64,000 nucleotides of DNA, taken from the NCBI RefSeq assembly GCF_006912135.1, contig NZ_VIRS01000020.1, positions 1 to 64,000 of the forward strand. The letters are read 5' to 3'. This document shows positions 8,691 through 16,573 of this stretch, in pieces (position 1 is the stretch's first letter; each line of letters starts with the position of its first letter). Under the pieces are notes generated by a model. The model worked only from the letters and a program-made list of their open reading frames with translations, searched no databases and had not been told where the DNA came from. Source of the DNA: Cryptosporangium phraense. Lineage in GTDB: Bacteria; Actinomycetota; Actinomycetes; Mycobacteriales; Cryptosporangiaceae. Position numbers and translations under genes: made by a program.

Positions 8691-10202
8691 ATGACCAAGC
8701 CCACCACTACGGACGCGGGGATTCCCGTCGCCAGCGACGAGCATTCGCTGACGGTCGGGCCCAACGGTCCGCTGCTGCTCCAGGACCACTACCTGATCGA
8801 GCAGATGGCGAACTTCAACCGGGAACGCATTCCGGAGCGCCAGCCCCACGCCAAGGGCGGCGGGGCGTTCGGGTCGTTCGAGGTGACGCAGGACGTCAGC
8901 GCGTTCACCCGGGCCGCGGTGTTCCAGCCCGGCGCGTCGACCGACGTCCTGATCCGGTTCTCGACGGTCGCGGGAGAGCGGGGCAGCCCCGACACCTGGC
9001 GCGACCCGCGCGGGTTCGCGGTGAAGTTCTACACCAGCGAGGGCAACCTCGACATCGTCGGCAACAACACGCCGGTGTTCTTCGTCCGCGACCCGATGAA
9101 GTTCCAGCACTTCATCCGCTCGCAGAAGCGCCGGGTCGACAACAACCTGCGCGACCACGACATGCAGTGGGACTTCTGGACGCTGTCGCCGGAGTCGGCC
9201 CACCAGGTGACCTGGCTGATGGGGGACCGGGGCATCCCGCGGACCTGGCGCCACATGAACGGCTACTCCAGCCACACGTACATGTGGATCAACGCGGCCG
9301 GCGAGAAGTTCTGGGTGAAGTACCACTTCAAGACCGACCAGGGCGTGGAGTGCTTCACGCAGGACGAGGCTGACCAGATGGCCGCGATCGACACCGACTA
9401 CCACCAGCGTGACCTGTTCGAGCACATCCGGGACGGGGAGTTCCCGAGCTGGACGCTGAAGATGCAGATCATGCCGTTCGAGGACGCGAAGACCTACCGG
9501 TTCAACCCGTTCGACCTCACGAAGGTGTGGCCGCACGCCGACTACCCCCTGCAGGGCGTCGGCCGTCTCACCCTCAACCGCAACGTGAGTGACTACCACA
9601 CGGAAATGGAGCAGGCCGCGTTCGAGCCGAACAACGTCGTGGCCGGCACCGGGCTCTCGCCGGACAAGATGCTGCTCGCCCGGGGCTTCAGCTACTCCGA
9701 CGCCCACCGGGCTCGGTTGGGCGTCAACTACCGGCAGATCCCGGTGAACTCGCCTCACGTCGAGACGCACGCGTACTCGAAGGACGGCGCGATGCGGATC
9801 CACAACAGCAAGGATCCGATCTACGCGCCGAACTCCTACGGCGGCCCGGCCGCCGACCCGGCCCTGACCGACGACGGCGGCACCTGGTACGCCGACGGCG
9901 ACCTCGTGCGCAGCGCGTACACGCTGCGCCCGGAGGACGACGACTGGGGCCAGGCCGGGACGATGGTCCGGGACGTGCTGTCGGACGACGAGCGGGCGCG
10001 GCTGGTGGACAACATCGTCGGCCACCTGCTCAACGGGGTGAGCGAGCCGGTGCTGGTGCGCGCGTTCGAGTACTGGCACAACGTCGACAAGGGCCTGGGA
10101 GACCGGGTCGAGGCCGGCGTGCGGGCCAAGCAGTCGGAGAAGGACCCGAAGGCGGCGGACCAGGGCAACCCGGCCCGGTCCAGCGCCCAGGCCAAGGCGT
10201 AA
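8691..10202 (+). CDS. katA: Monofunctional haem catalase
   Basis: This 503-residue enzyme is of the small-subunit (clade 3) haem catalase type, converting hydrogen peroxide to water and oxygen in the cytoplasm. The distal His53 lies in [16 protein letters not shown]. The proximal haem ligand is Tyr335 in [12 protein letters not shown]. The characteristic [12 protein letters not shown] and [11 protein letters not shown] stretches are present. The ATG at 8691 is chosen because GTGAGGAG precedes it; an earlier in-frame start at 8613 falls in the terminator. The C-terminus ends with a polar tail. The MarR / FMN reductase redox module follows directly. Confidence 0.95.
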   Translation: MTKPTTTDAGIPVASDEHSLTVGPNGPLLLQDHYLIEQMANFNRERIPERQPHAKGGGAFGSFEVTQDVSAFTRAAVFQPGASTDVLIRFSTVAGERGSPDTWRDPRGFAVKFYTSEGNLDIVGNNTPVFFVRDPMKFQHFIRSQKRRVDNNLRDHDMQWDFWTLSPESAHQVTWLMGDRGIPRTWRHMNGYSSHTYMWINAAGEKFWVKYHFKTDQGVECFTQDEADQMAAIDTDYHQRDLFEHIRDGEFPSWTLKMQIMPFEDAKTYRFNPFDLTKVWPHADYPLQGVGRLTLNRNVSDYHTEMEQAAFEPNNVVAGTGLSPDKMLLARGFSYSDAHRARLGVNYRQIPVNSPHVETHAYSKDGAMRIHNSKDPIYAPNSYGGPAADPALTDDGGTWYADGDLVRSAYTLRPEDDDWGQAGTMVRDVLSDDERARLVDNIVGHLLNGVSEPVLVRAFEYWHNVDKGLGDRVEAGVRAKQSEKDPKAADQGNPARSSAQAKA

Positions 10203-10210
10203 GCCCACCG

Positions 10211-10245
10211 CGCGACGCCCCCGCAGCTGCGGGGGCGTCGTCGCG
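10211..10245. terminator. Strong GC hairpin after catalase
   Basis: GACGCCCCCGCAG and CTGCGGGGGCGTC (10214-10239) form 13-bp perfect arms with no spacer, extended by imperfect pairing on both sides. It lies between the convergent catalase and MarR genes and can stop transcription from either side. No T-run is present. Confidence 0.6.
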
Positions 10246-10254
10246 CGTCCGGCG

Positions 10255-10839
10255 TCAGCAGTCGGATTCGGCCTCGAGGCAGACCTGGACGGCCGGAGGG
10301 CCGTCGCACGGGCCGGTCTCGGCGGTTGGGCCGGCGCACGCGTCGCCCGGCGTGGCGCACGGGTCGGTGGCGGCGCGGGCGGCGGCGTCGCCGCCGGCGA
10401 AGCGTTCGGCGGCGGCGGCGAAGGCCGGCAGGTCCTCGGGCGTCACGTGCGCGAGCAGATGACGACGGACGCTCGCCAGGTGGGTGGGCCAGGCGGTCTC
10501 GAGACGGGCCAGGCCGGCGTCGGTGAGCACGGCGGTCCAGCCGCGGCCGTCGTCGCAGGCTCGTACCCGCTCGACCGCCCCGGTGCCCTCGAGCCGCGAC
10601 ACGATGCGGGACATCCCGCTCAGCGAGAGCGCGCAGCGGGCGGCCAGCTCGGTCATCCGGAGCCGCCGGTTCGGGGCCTCCGACAGCTGCATGAGCGCCG
10701 AGTACTCGCTCAGTGACATGCCCTGCTCACGCAGCAGGTCGGCGTCGAACACGCGCGGGACCGTGAGGATCGCCCGGCCGAAGGCGCGGACGAACGCCTC
10801 CTCGGACGGGTCGAGCGGCACGGGCGCGTCGGTCGTCAC
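10255..10839 (-). CDS. MarR family regulator with a cysteine-rich C-terminal tail
   Basis: This 194-residue MarR regulator has the winged helix in the middle (MTELAARCALSLSGMSRIVSRLEGTGAVER). The last 34 residues form an unusual extension holding five cysteines (161, 168, 178, 187, 194), plus Cys69 in the recognition region and Cys95 in the wing. Ordinary MarR proteins are about 140-160 residues without this tail. Many Cys-bearing MarR proteins (OhrR, YodB, QorR types) sense thiol oxidation or quinones. The divergent FMN reductase and downstream quinone oxidoreductase support such a role. The GTG start at 10839 faces two matching inverted repeats in the shared promoter. Confidence 0.85.
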   Translation of the reverse strand: MTTDAPVPLDPSEEAFVRAFGRAILTVPRVFDADLLREQGMSLSEYSALMQLSEAPNRRLRMTELAARCALSLSGMSRIVSRLEGTGAVERVRACDDGRGWTAVLTDAGLARLETAWPTHLASVRRHLLAHVTPEDLPAFAAAAERFAGGDAAARAATDPCATPGDACAGPTAETGPCDGPPAVQVCLEAESDC

Positions 10840-10866
10840 GTGAGGAATACTACTGCGACGGAGTGG

Positions 10867-10885
10867 TTGCTTGACAAAGCAAGTA
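10867..10885. promoter_or_regulatory. MarR operator copy 1
   Basis: TTGCTTGACAAAGCAAGTA contains the perfect inverted repeat TTGCTT-GACA-AAGCAA. It includes a TTGACA that can act as a -35 box for the FMN reductase gene, so binding here would block the promoter. A second copy follows 28 bp downstream. Confidence 0.65.
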
Positions 10886-10894
10886 CTTCCAGAT

Positions 10895-10913
10895 TTGCTT
10901 GAAGCGGCAAGTA
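10895..10913. promoter_or_regulatory. MarR operator copy 2
   Basis: TTGCTTGAAGCGGCAAGTA repeats the first operator in the same orientation, sharing TTGCTTGA and GCAAGTA. Its inner arms (TTGCTT and CGGCAA) are slightly imperfect. The two copies, 28 bp apart, lie between the divergent MarR and FMN reductase starts. Confidence 0.6.
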
Positions 10914-10943
10914 AACCGACCCCTCAGCAGGAGACAACGCGTC

Positions 10944-11519
10944 ATGACCCGTATCGGGATCATCCTGGGCAGCACCCGTCCCAACCGCAACGGCGAGCAG
11001 GTCGCCAAGTGGGTGCTCGACATCGCCTCGCAGCGTGGGGACGCCGAGTACGAGCTGGTCGATCTGCGTGACTTCCCGCTGCCGCACCTCGACGAGCCCA
11101 TCCCGCCGTCGGCCGGGCAGTACCAGAACGACCACACCAAGGAGTGGGCCGCGAAGATCGCGTCGTTCGACGGCTACGTCTTCGTCACTCCGGAGTACAA
11201 CCACAGCGTCTCGGGCGTCCTGAAGAACGCGATCGACTACCTCTACGCGGAGTGGAACAACAAGGCCGCCGGCGTCGTGTCCTACGGCGCGGTCGGTGGT
11301 GCGCGCGCGGCCGAGCAGCTGCGGCTCATCCTCGGCGAGCTCCAGATCGCCGACGTCCGCCAGCAGGTGACGGTCTCGCTGCTCACCGAGTTCGAGAACT
11401 TCAGCGTGTTCAAGCCGACCGACTACCTGGCCCAGGCGCTGGGCACCCTGCTCGACCAGACGGTGGCCTGGAGCAACGCGCTCGAGGCGGTCCGCACGCC
11501 GGCCGCGGTCGGAGCCTGA
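10944..11519 (+). CDS. NADPH-dependent FMN reductase (flavodoxin-like)
   Basis: This 191-residue flavodoxin-fold protein has the FMN phosphate loop GSTRPNRNGEQVAKWV near residues 8-23. The signature TPEYNHSVSGVLKNAIDYLY is near 75-95. Both are characteristic of the NADPH-dependent FMN reductase / azoreductase / quinone reductase family, which reduces FMN or quinones by two electrons. The ATG at 10944 has CAGGAGAC in front and is preferred over an upstream frame opening at 10899, which would overlap the operator. It is divergent from the MarR gene and followed at once by an HxlR-type regulator. Confidence 0.9.
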   Translation: MTRIGIILGSTRPNRNGEQVAKWVLDIASQRGDAEYELVDLRDFPLPHLDEPIPPSAGQYQNDHTKEWAAKIASFDGYVFVTPEYNHSVSGVLKNAIDYLYAEWNNKAAGVVSYGAVGGARAAEQLRLILGELQIADVRQQVTVSLLTEFENFSVFKPTDYLAQALGTLLDQTVAWSNALEAVRTPAAVGA

Positions 11520-11914
11520 TCACTCCCCAGCACTCCGCCCGGCCGGGAACGGCCGGTGCGGAGGACTGCGGGCAGCTGCCGGTCGAGAACGGCGAGTTCG
11601 TCCGGCGGATTCTGGACACGGTCGGAGGCCGGTGGCCCCTGCTCGTGCTCGCGCATCTGGACGGCGGCCCGCGTCGGTACCGCGAGCTGGAGCAGGTGCT
11701 GACCGGGATCTCGCAGCGCATGCTCACGCTCACGTTGCACCGGCTGGGGGAGGACGGCCTGATCAGCCGGGCCTCGTTCGCCGAGATGCCGCCGCGGGTC
11801 GAGTACTCCCTGACGCCGCTGGGAAAGTCGCTTCTCGACGCGGCGGCCGGGCTGGTGCGCTGGGTGTCCGACCACCATTCGGCTATTGATCGGGCGCGCC
11901 GACCCGGACGATGA
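11516..11914 (+). CDS. HxlR family transcriptional regulator (start unclear)
   Basis: The frame encodes an HxlR winged-helix protein: ILDTVGGRWPLLVLAHLDGG, then RYRELEQVLTGISQRMLTLTLHRLGEDGLISR and PPRVEYSLTPLGKSL. These match the family almost end to end. No ATG, GTG or TTG occurs in this frame between the FMN reductase stop and the domain. The nearest candidate is a CTG at 11516 that overlaps the TGA of the reductase (CTGA), which would give 132 residues. HxlR proteins sense aldehydes or quinones. Its last 32 nt overlap the convergent quinone oxidoreductase gene, its likely target. Confidence 0.7.
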   Translation: MITPQHSARPGTAGAEDCGQLPVENGEFVRRILDTVGGRWPLLVLAHLDGGPRRYRELEQVLTGISQRMLTLTLHRLGEDGLISRASFAEMPPRVEYSLTPLGKSLLDAAAGLVRWVSDHHSAIDRARRPGR

Positions 11915-12833
11915 TCTTGCCGCGGAAGTGGCCGTGCTCATTCATTTTCTGGGCCTCGGCGAGTTCGCGGAGCGGAAATTCGGCGGCGATCTCCGTGGCG
12001 AATTCGTTCGCGGCGGCCCGAGGGAGTACGTCGCGGAACGAGTCGGCGAACAATTCGAGCGGGCCCGGCCCCATCGTGATCGGGACGCCCAGTGCCGGGG
12101 CGTCGAGATCCACGACGGTGAGGATTCTGTTGGCCGGGACCAGCGGAAGGATCCGGCGGACGAATCCGCGGCCACCGCAGTCGAGCGCCCGATCGACGCC
12201 GTCCGGAGCGACGGTGGCGAGCTGGTCGAGCATCGCGTCGCCGTATTCGATCGGGGTCGCGCCGAGCCGGCGGAGGTAGGCGTGGTTCTCCGGCCGCGCG
12301 GTGCCGACGACTTTCGTTCCGGACCCGGCGAGGAGCTGGACGGCGGCGCTGCCCACCGCGCCGGCGGCCCCGTTGACCAGCACTGTTTCCCCTGCGCTGA
12401 CGGCGAGCTCGGCCAACGCCCGGCGAGCCGTCTCGACGCCCTGCGGGATCGTCACGGCGTTCCGCAGCGGTAATTCGTCGGGCACGATCGCGACCCGATT
12501 CGGCGTGGTGAGCACGTACTCGGCGTCGCCGCCGCCGCGCACGAACCCGGCCACCCGGTCGCCGACGCGGAAGTCGTGGTCGCCGTCTCCGACGTGGTCG
12601 ACGATTCCGGAGATCTCGTTCCCGAGAATCACCGGGAAGTTCTGGGGGAGGATGTCGGCCAGGAGGCCGGAACGGATCTTCCATTCGATGGCATTGAGAG
12701 CCACGTAGGCGACGCGGATGCGGATTTCGCCGGGGCCGGGTGTGGGGGTGGGGATCTCGGTGTATTCGAGGACGTCGTGATCGCCGTAGCGGGAAATGAC
12801 TTGAGCGAACATGGGCGCAATGATGCATCGCAT
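11883..12833 (-). CDS. NADP-dependent quinone oxidoreductase, zinc-less MDR family
   Basis: This 316-residue medium-chain dehydrogenase/reductase resembles quinone oxidoreductase, with VALNAIEWKIRSG, GNEISGIVDHVG and the nucleotide motif NGAAGAVGSAAVQLL. The structural zinc cysteines are absent, as in the QOR group. Two starts are possible. The ATG at 12833 is preceded, 6 nt upstream, by a -10-like TAGGCG (12845-12840), suggesting a leaderless message. The ATG at 12812 begins MFAQVISRYG, the usual family N-terminus, but has no ribosome site. It would reduce quinones or enones with NADPH. Neighbouring redox regulators fit that role. Confidence 0.85.
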   Translation of the reverse strand: MRCIIAPMFAQVISRYGDHDVLEYTEIPTPTPGPGEIRIRVAYVALNAIEWKIRSGLLADILPQNFPVILGNEISGIVDHVGDGDHDFRVGDRVAGFVRGGGDAEYVLTTPNRVAIVPDELPLRNAVTIPQGVETARRALAELAVSAGETVLVNGAAGAVGSAAVQLLAGSGTKVVGTARPENHAYLRRLGATPIEYGDAMLDQLATVAPDGVDRALDCGGRGFVRRILPLVPANRILTVVDLDAPALGVPITMGPGPLELFADSFRDVLPRAAANEFATEIAAEFPLRELAEAQKMNEHGHFRGKIIVRVGAPDQ

Positions 12834-12842
12834 TTCGATCGC

Positions 12843-13541
12843 CTACAAAACGCACATCGATGTTCGTTCGGAGTGTTCCAGTAGGGTGACCCGCGGCGTC
12901 TCCCGTGAGGCCGTCCGCCGCTCGGAGCTCGCCAGGCCGGCCGCCAGCACCTCGAGCAGCACGGTCGCCCCGACGGTGGCCACGAGCGGGCGCCGTGCCA
13001 GCCCCCGGCCGAGCGCGGCCCACCGACGCGGCTCCGGCCCGGAGTGGCCGAAGACCGGGATGCGCGGCCAGAACACCCGGCGTCCGAGCAGCACCAGCAG
13101 CGCCGCCACCACGAGACCGGTGATCAGCAGCAACGTCCCGTCGATCCCGTCGAACACCGCGTCGAGGTCGGCGCCGAGCGCAGCCGGTCCGGTGACCGCG
13201 ACGGTCAGACCGGCCGGATGGTCGGCCACCAACGCGCGGGCCTTCGGCACCGCGTCTCCGCCCGGCCGGCCGACCGGAACGCGCACCACCATCGCGGTTC
13301 CGTCTGTCGAGATCTGGACGCTCCGCGGCGAGCCGCCCGGCGGGTCGACGCTCTGCGGCGGGCCGCTGGCGAACTCGGCGGTCAGAGTGCGGAGGTGCCG
13401 CTCGGCGGCCGCCCGGTCGGACGCCGTGACCCCGCCGTCCCGGTGGTACACCACCTGGAGGTCCTCGTCCGGAGGCGTCGGCAGGCTGTCCCTCCAGGCG
13501 GCGACCGTGACCCACGGACCGTAGCGGTCGGCGATCTTCAC
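12843..13541 (-). pseudogene. MmpL-family transporter remnant with excised membrane helices
   Basis: The frame still has a good start (GTG at 13541 behind GGAGAG) and begins like an MmpL protein (KIADRYGPWVTVAAW). It then jumps, without transmembrane helix 1, to a porter-domain piece (VVYHRDGGVTASDRAAAE... VAVTGPAALGADLDAVFDGIDGTLLLITGLVVAALLVLL). From there it goes straight to RRVFWPRIPVFG and a helix that normally follows transmembrane helix 6. About 230 residues remain of a protein usually 700-1000 long. The joins keep the frame. The last 30 residues match nothing I know. A working RND transporter is not possible, so I call it a deletion pseudogene. Confidence 0.75.
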
Positions 13542-13715
13542 GGGTTCTCTCCGGTCGGAGCGGGATGCGACGCACCGAAGCGTCGCCCCCGACCCGGTGC
13601 CGGGTCGTCGGCGCGGAGCGGTCAGTCCGCCGTACTCCCGGAGGAGTACGAGGCCCCCCGGAACTGCGGCCGGCCGGCTGACCGCCGCCACTTCGCCTGA
13701 TTCGCACGACAGAGC

Positions 13716-14768
13716 TCATCCGAACTCCTCGGCGCGAACTTCGTGAACCTCGGTCAGGGCCCGGCCGGCGGGGGCCGAGAACACGTCCGCGAGATCGGAC
13801 CCCCGTGGCATCTCGGTCAAGACCGAACGGCAGAACTCTTCCAACACATCCAGGAACTCGCGGACCGCGTCATCGGGGCGCAGGAAGGCGGAAGTCAGCG
13901 ACTGGCGCCCGCCGAGGGCGTCGGACAAGGCTTTGACATCGAGCGCATCCGAGCTCCGCAATCGCGCCCAATCGAACGGCTCGTTGCCGGCTTCGAGCCT
14001 CGCCGCATCGATCTCACTCTCGGTCTCGGAAACCTCTCGCCGAAATCGGTCGATGAGTAGCCGAACCTCTCCGGGCGCCGGAAAACGGAGTTCATTGGCG
14101 GGCGAGACGATGCCCACCTTATCGGTGGCGAGACGCTGTGTTTTGCGGCCGCCGAGGTAACTGATCAACAACCGCACCTGGTAGGCCAAGCGGTCGTCAC
14201 CGGGCATGGCGTGGTCGAACAGCGTTCCGCCCCCGTGCGGTTCTACTTCGGCCCTGATGACGAATCGGTCGGACTCGCCGGCTTTCAACTCGTGAGACAG
14301 GTTCAGCCCGTCGGACCCTCGAACAGCGCGCTCCAAGGGGTGCGGAGCGGCCTTCGCGCCGGCGAACGATCGACCGACCGCCTTCTCCGGACTCGGCAGC
14401 AAAACCGTGTAGTGGGCGGACGGAGGGAGGAGAGCTGCACCGCTCCTGTCGTCCTTCGCGACCGGCGGCCGAACGTGCGTGAACCGGCGGGCCCAGACGA
14501 CCTCCACATCGCAGCCGACGATGAGCGCCGTGCCGGTTCCGGAATTGACGAGACGGACGTCTATCGTCGGCGGCGTTTGGCCGAAAGTCCCCTGCGGGGT
14601 GTCGATCCCGCTCACATCGAGGTGCGGATATCCGTCGACGCGGAGGCCATTGGTACGAACGACTGGCCTGATCTTCGGTCTGCGATACCGATTCACGTAC
14701 CAGGTGATTCCGCTTCCCAGAAGCGCAGCTAAGACAGCGGCCAGAGCGATCCAATTCGCTGCGTGCAC
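13716..14768 (-). CDS. Membrane-anchored protein of unknown function
   Basis: This 350-residue protein begins with a single N-terminal hydrophobic segment (NWIALAAVLAALLGSGITWYV, residues about 5-25) followed by a basic NRYRRPK, so the rest should face the cytoplasm or be anchored at the membrane. A beta-rich middle (residues 30-215) is followed by a charged helical C-terminal part (LLIDRFRREVSETESEIDAARLEAG) that may form a coiled coil. I do not recognise a family. The GTG at 14768 is the only start giving the anchor. It has lower GC than its neighbours, which could mean transfer. It lies downstream of, and parallel to, the FadD gene. Confidence 0.65.
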   Translation of the reverse strand: MHAANWIALAAVLAALLGSGITWYVNRYRRPKIRPVVRTNGLRVDGYPHLDVSGIDTPQGTFGQTPPTIDVRLVNSGTGTALIVGCDVEVVWARRFTHVRPPVAKDDRSGAALLPPSAHYTVLLPSPEKAVGRSFAGAKAAPHPLERAVRGSDGLNLSHELKAGESDRFVIRAEVEPHGGGTLFDHAMPGDDRLAYQVRLLISYLGGRKTQRLATDKVGIVSPANELRFPAPGEVRLLIDRFRREVSETESEIDAARLEAGNEPFDWARLRSSDALDVKALSDALGGRQSLTSAFLRPDDAVREFLDVLEEFCRSVLTEMPRGSDLADVFSAPAGRALTEVHEVRAEEFG

Positions 14769-14844
14769 CGTTCAACCGTAGTCCTGATCGTCAATGAGGC
14801 GGGGTCGTCAGTGGCGCCGAACTACGGAATTGCCGCCGCCGGGC

Positions 14845-16467
14845 TCAGCCGCCCAGGGATCGCTCCAGTTCCCGCTTGAGCAGCTTCCCGGTCGCCGAGT
14901 ACGGCAGCGCGTCGACGAACCGGACGTGGGCGGGCACCTTGTAAGGCGCCAGGGTCAGCCCCACCCACTCCCGGACCTCCCGCGCGCTGAGCGACGACAC
15001 GACCACCGCCAGCACCTCCTGGCCCAGATCGTCGTGCGGCACCCCGATCACCGCCGCGTCCAGGATCGCCGGATGCTCGGACAGCCGGTTCTCGATCTCG
15101 ATCGGGTAGATGTTCTCGCCGCCGCGGATGATCATGTCGCGCAACCGCGACTCCAGCTGCAGCATGCCGCCGAGGATCCGGCCGTAGTCGCCGGTGCGGT
15201 ACCAGCCGTCGGCGTCGAGCACCGCCGCGGTCGCGGCCGGGTCGCCCCAGTAGCCCAGGAACCCGCTCGGGCAGCGGATCGCGATCTCGCCGACCTCGTC
15301 GCCCTCGGAGAGCACCCGCACCTCGGACGTCGGCGTCGCGTACCCGATCGACTGCGGGTTGTCCACCAGCAGCTCACCGGCGATGTTGGTGCCCTGCCCG
15401 CAGGTCTCGCTCATCCCGAACCCCATGGCCGGCCGCGCCCCGGGGATCACCGACCCCAGCAGCGCGGCCAGCTCGGACGACATCGGCGCGCCGCCGAACC
15501 CGATCGTCCGCAGGGTGCTCACGTCGTAGGAGGCCAGAGCCGGATGGCGCAGCAGCCGCAGCAGCTGCGTCGGCACCCCCGACCACTGCGTGACCCCGTA
15601 CCGCGCGGTCAGCGACAGATGGACCAGCGGGTCCCAGCGCCCGCGCGGCGGGAACACCATCGTCATCCCGTTGAACGGGCCGCCGGCCAGCAGCGGTCCG
15701 ATCCCGGAGATGTGGAAGAACGGCCCTACCAGCAGCGAGACCGGCGGCGACGAGGGCGTCTCCCGGCCGGCCAGCAGCGCGTCGGCGGCCCCGCGGAACT
15801 GCGAGTCCTGGGCGAAGTTGACCAGGCCCCGGTGGGTGATCGTCGCGCCCTTCGGGCGCCCGGTCGTCCCGCTGGTGAACAGGATCGCGACCGGATCGTC
15901 CTCGCCGAGCTCCGGGTCCAGCGGTGCGGCGGCCCGTCCGAGCTGCGAGAACACCTCGCCGAAGGTGACGGTCGGCAGGCCCGGGTCCTCGGTCAGGCGG
16001 TCGAGCTGCCTCGGCTCGCCCACGAGCACCCGTGGCTGCGCCACGGCCAGGCCGTGACGCATCTCCGCGCCGGTCCACCAGCCGTTCAGACCGACGCTGA
16101 TCGCGCCCAGCCAGGCCACCGCCCACAGCGTCAGCGCGTACTCCAGGCTGTTCGGTCCGACGACCGCGACCCGGTCGCCCCGCCCCACCCCGTAGACGTC
16201 CCGCAGGACGGCGGCCACCGCCGGGATCCGGTCGACGGCCTCCTTGTAGGTCAGCTGCCGGTCCGGAAACACCAGATACGGACGGTCGGAGTGCTGCTCG
16301 GCCGCGGCCAGCAGCACTGCGGGAAGATGGGGGTGACGACGCGCGAACACCGTCATCGGCACCCCGCGCACGTCGTCGCGGACGAGCTCGAACGGGCTGT
16401 CGGGCGCGAGCAGCCCGGATCTCAGGTCGGCGGGGAATCGGTCGAGGTCGTTCGCGAGCAGCGCCAT
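14845..16467 (-). CDS. Acyl-CoA synthetase, AMP-binding (FadD type)
   Basis: This 540-residue adenylate-forming ligase has the P-loop-like motif FTSGTTGRPKGA near residues 190-200, and the later motifs GYATPTSEVRV, YRTGDYGRI and RDMIIRGGENIYP. A C-terminal catalytic lysine lies in SATGKLLKREL. It would activate a carboxylic acid to its CoA thioester. The ATG at 16467 follows GGAAGG. Longer open frame upstream is only the antisense shadow of the divergent dehydrogenase. It shares a promoter region with the double acyl-CoA dehydrogenase, so the two probably act in sequence. The substrate could be a steroid side chain or fatty acid. Confidence 0.9.
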   Translation of the reverse strand: MALLANDLDRFPADLRSGLLAPDSPFELVRDDVRGVPMTVFARRHPHLPAVLLAAAEQHSDRPYLVFPDRQLTYKEAVDRIPAVAAVLRDVYGVGRGDRVAVVGPNSLEYALTLWAVAWLGAISVGLNGWWTGAEMRHGLAVAQPRVLVGEPRQLDRLTEDPGLPTVTFGEVFSQLGRAAAPLDPELGEDDPVAILFTSGTTGRPKGATITHRGLVNFAQDSQFRGAADALLAGRETPSSPPVSLLVGPFFHISGIGPLLAGGPFNGMTMVFPPRGRWDPLVHLSLTARYGVTQWSGVPTQLLRLLRHPALASYDVSTLRTIGFGGAPMSSELAALLGSVIPGARPAMGFGMSETCGQGTNIAGELLVDNPQSIGYATPTSEVRVLSEGDEVGEIAIRCPSGFLGYWGDPAATAAVLDADGWYRTGDYGRILGGMLQLESRLRDMIIRGGENIYPIEIENRLSEHPAILDAAVIGVPHDDLGQEVLAVVVSSLSAREVREWVGLTLAPYKVPAHVRFVDALPYSATGKLLKRELERSLGG

Positions 16468-16518
16468 TGCTGGTCCTTCCGAGGGGAGCGGGGAGGACGA
16501 CCAATGGTTATCGACAAT

Positions 16519-16543
16519 ATTGAAACCGAAGTCTATTTTCAAT
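16519..16543. promoter_or_regulatory. Inverted repeat in divergent FadD/FadE promoter
   Basis: ATTGAAA and TTTCAAT, 11 bp apart, form a perfect 7-bp inverted repeat in the 106-nt AT-richer gap between the divergent ligase (16467) and dehydrogenase (16574) starts. It is a good candidate for a regulator site, perhaps for the TetR protein at 18824. Confidence 0.45.
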
Positions 16544-16573
16544 GGCGAAACACCGGGCGCACGAAGGAGCGGC

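Noticed and set aside
7089-10208. 1039-codon minus-strand frame across the MFS and catalase genes
   Set aside because: It is antisense to two well-supported genes, has low-complexity composition and no start signal.
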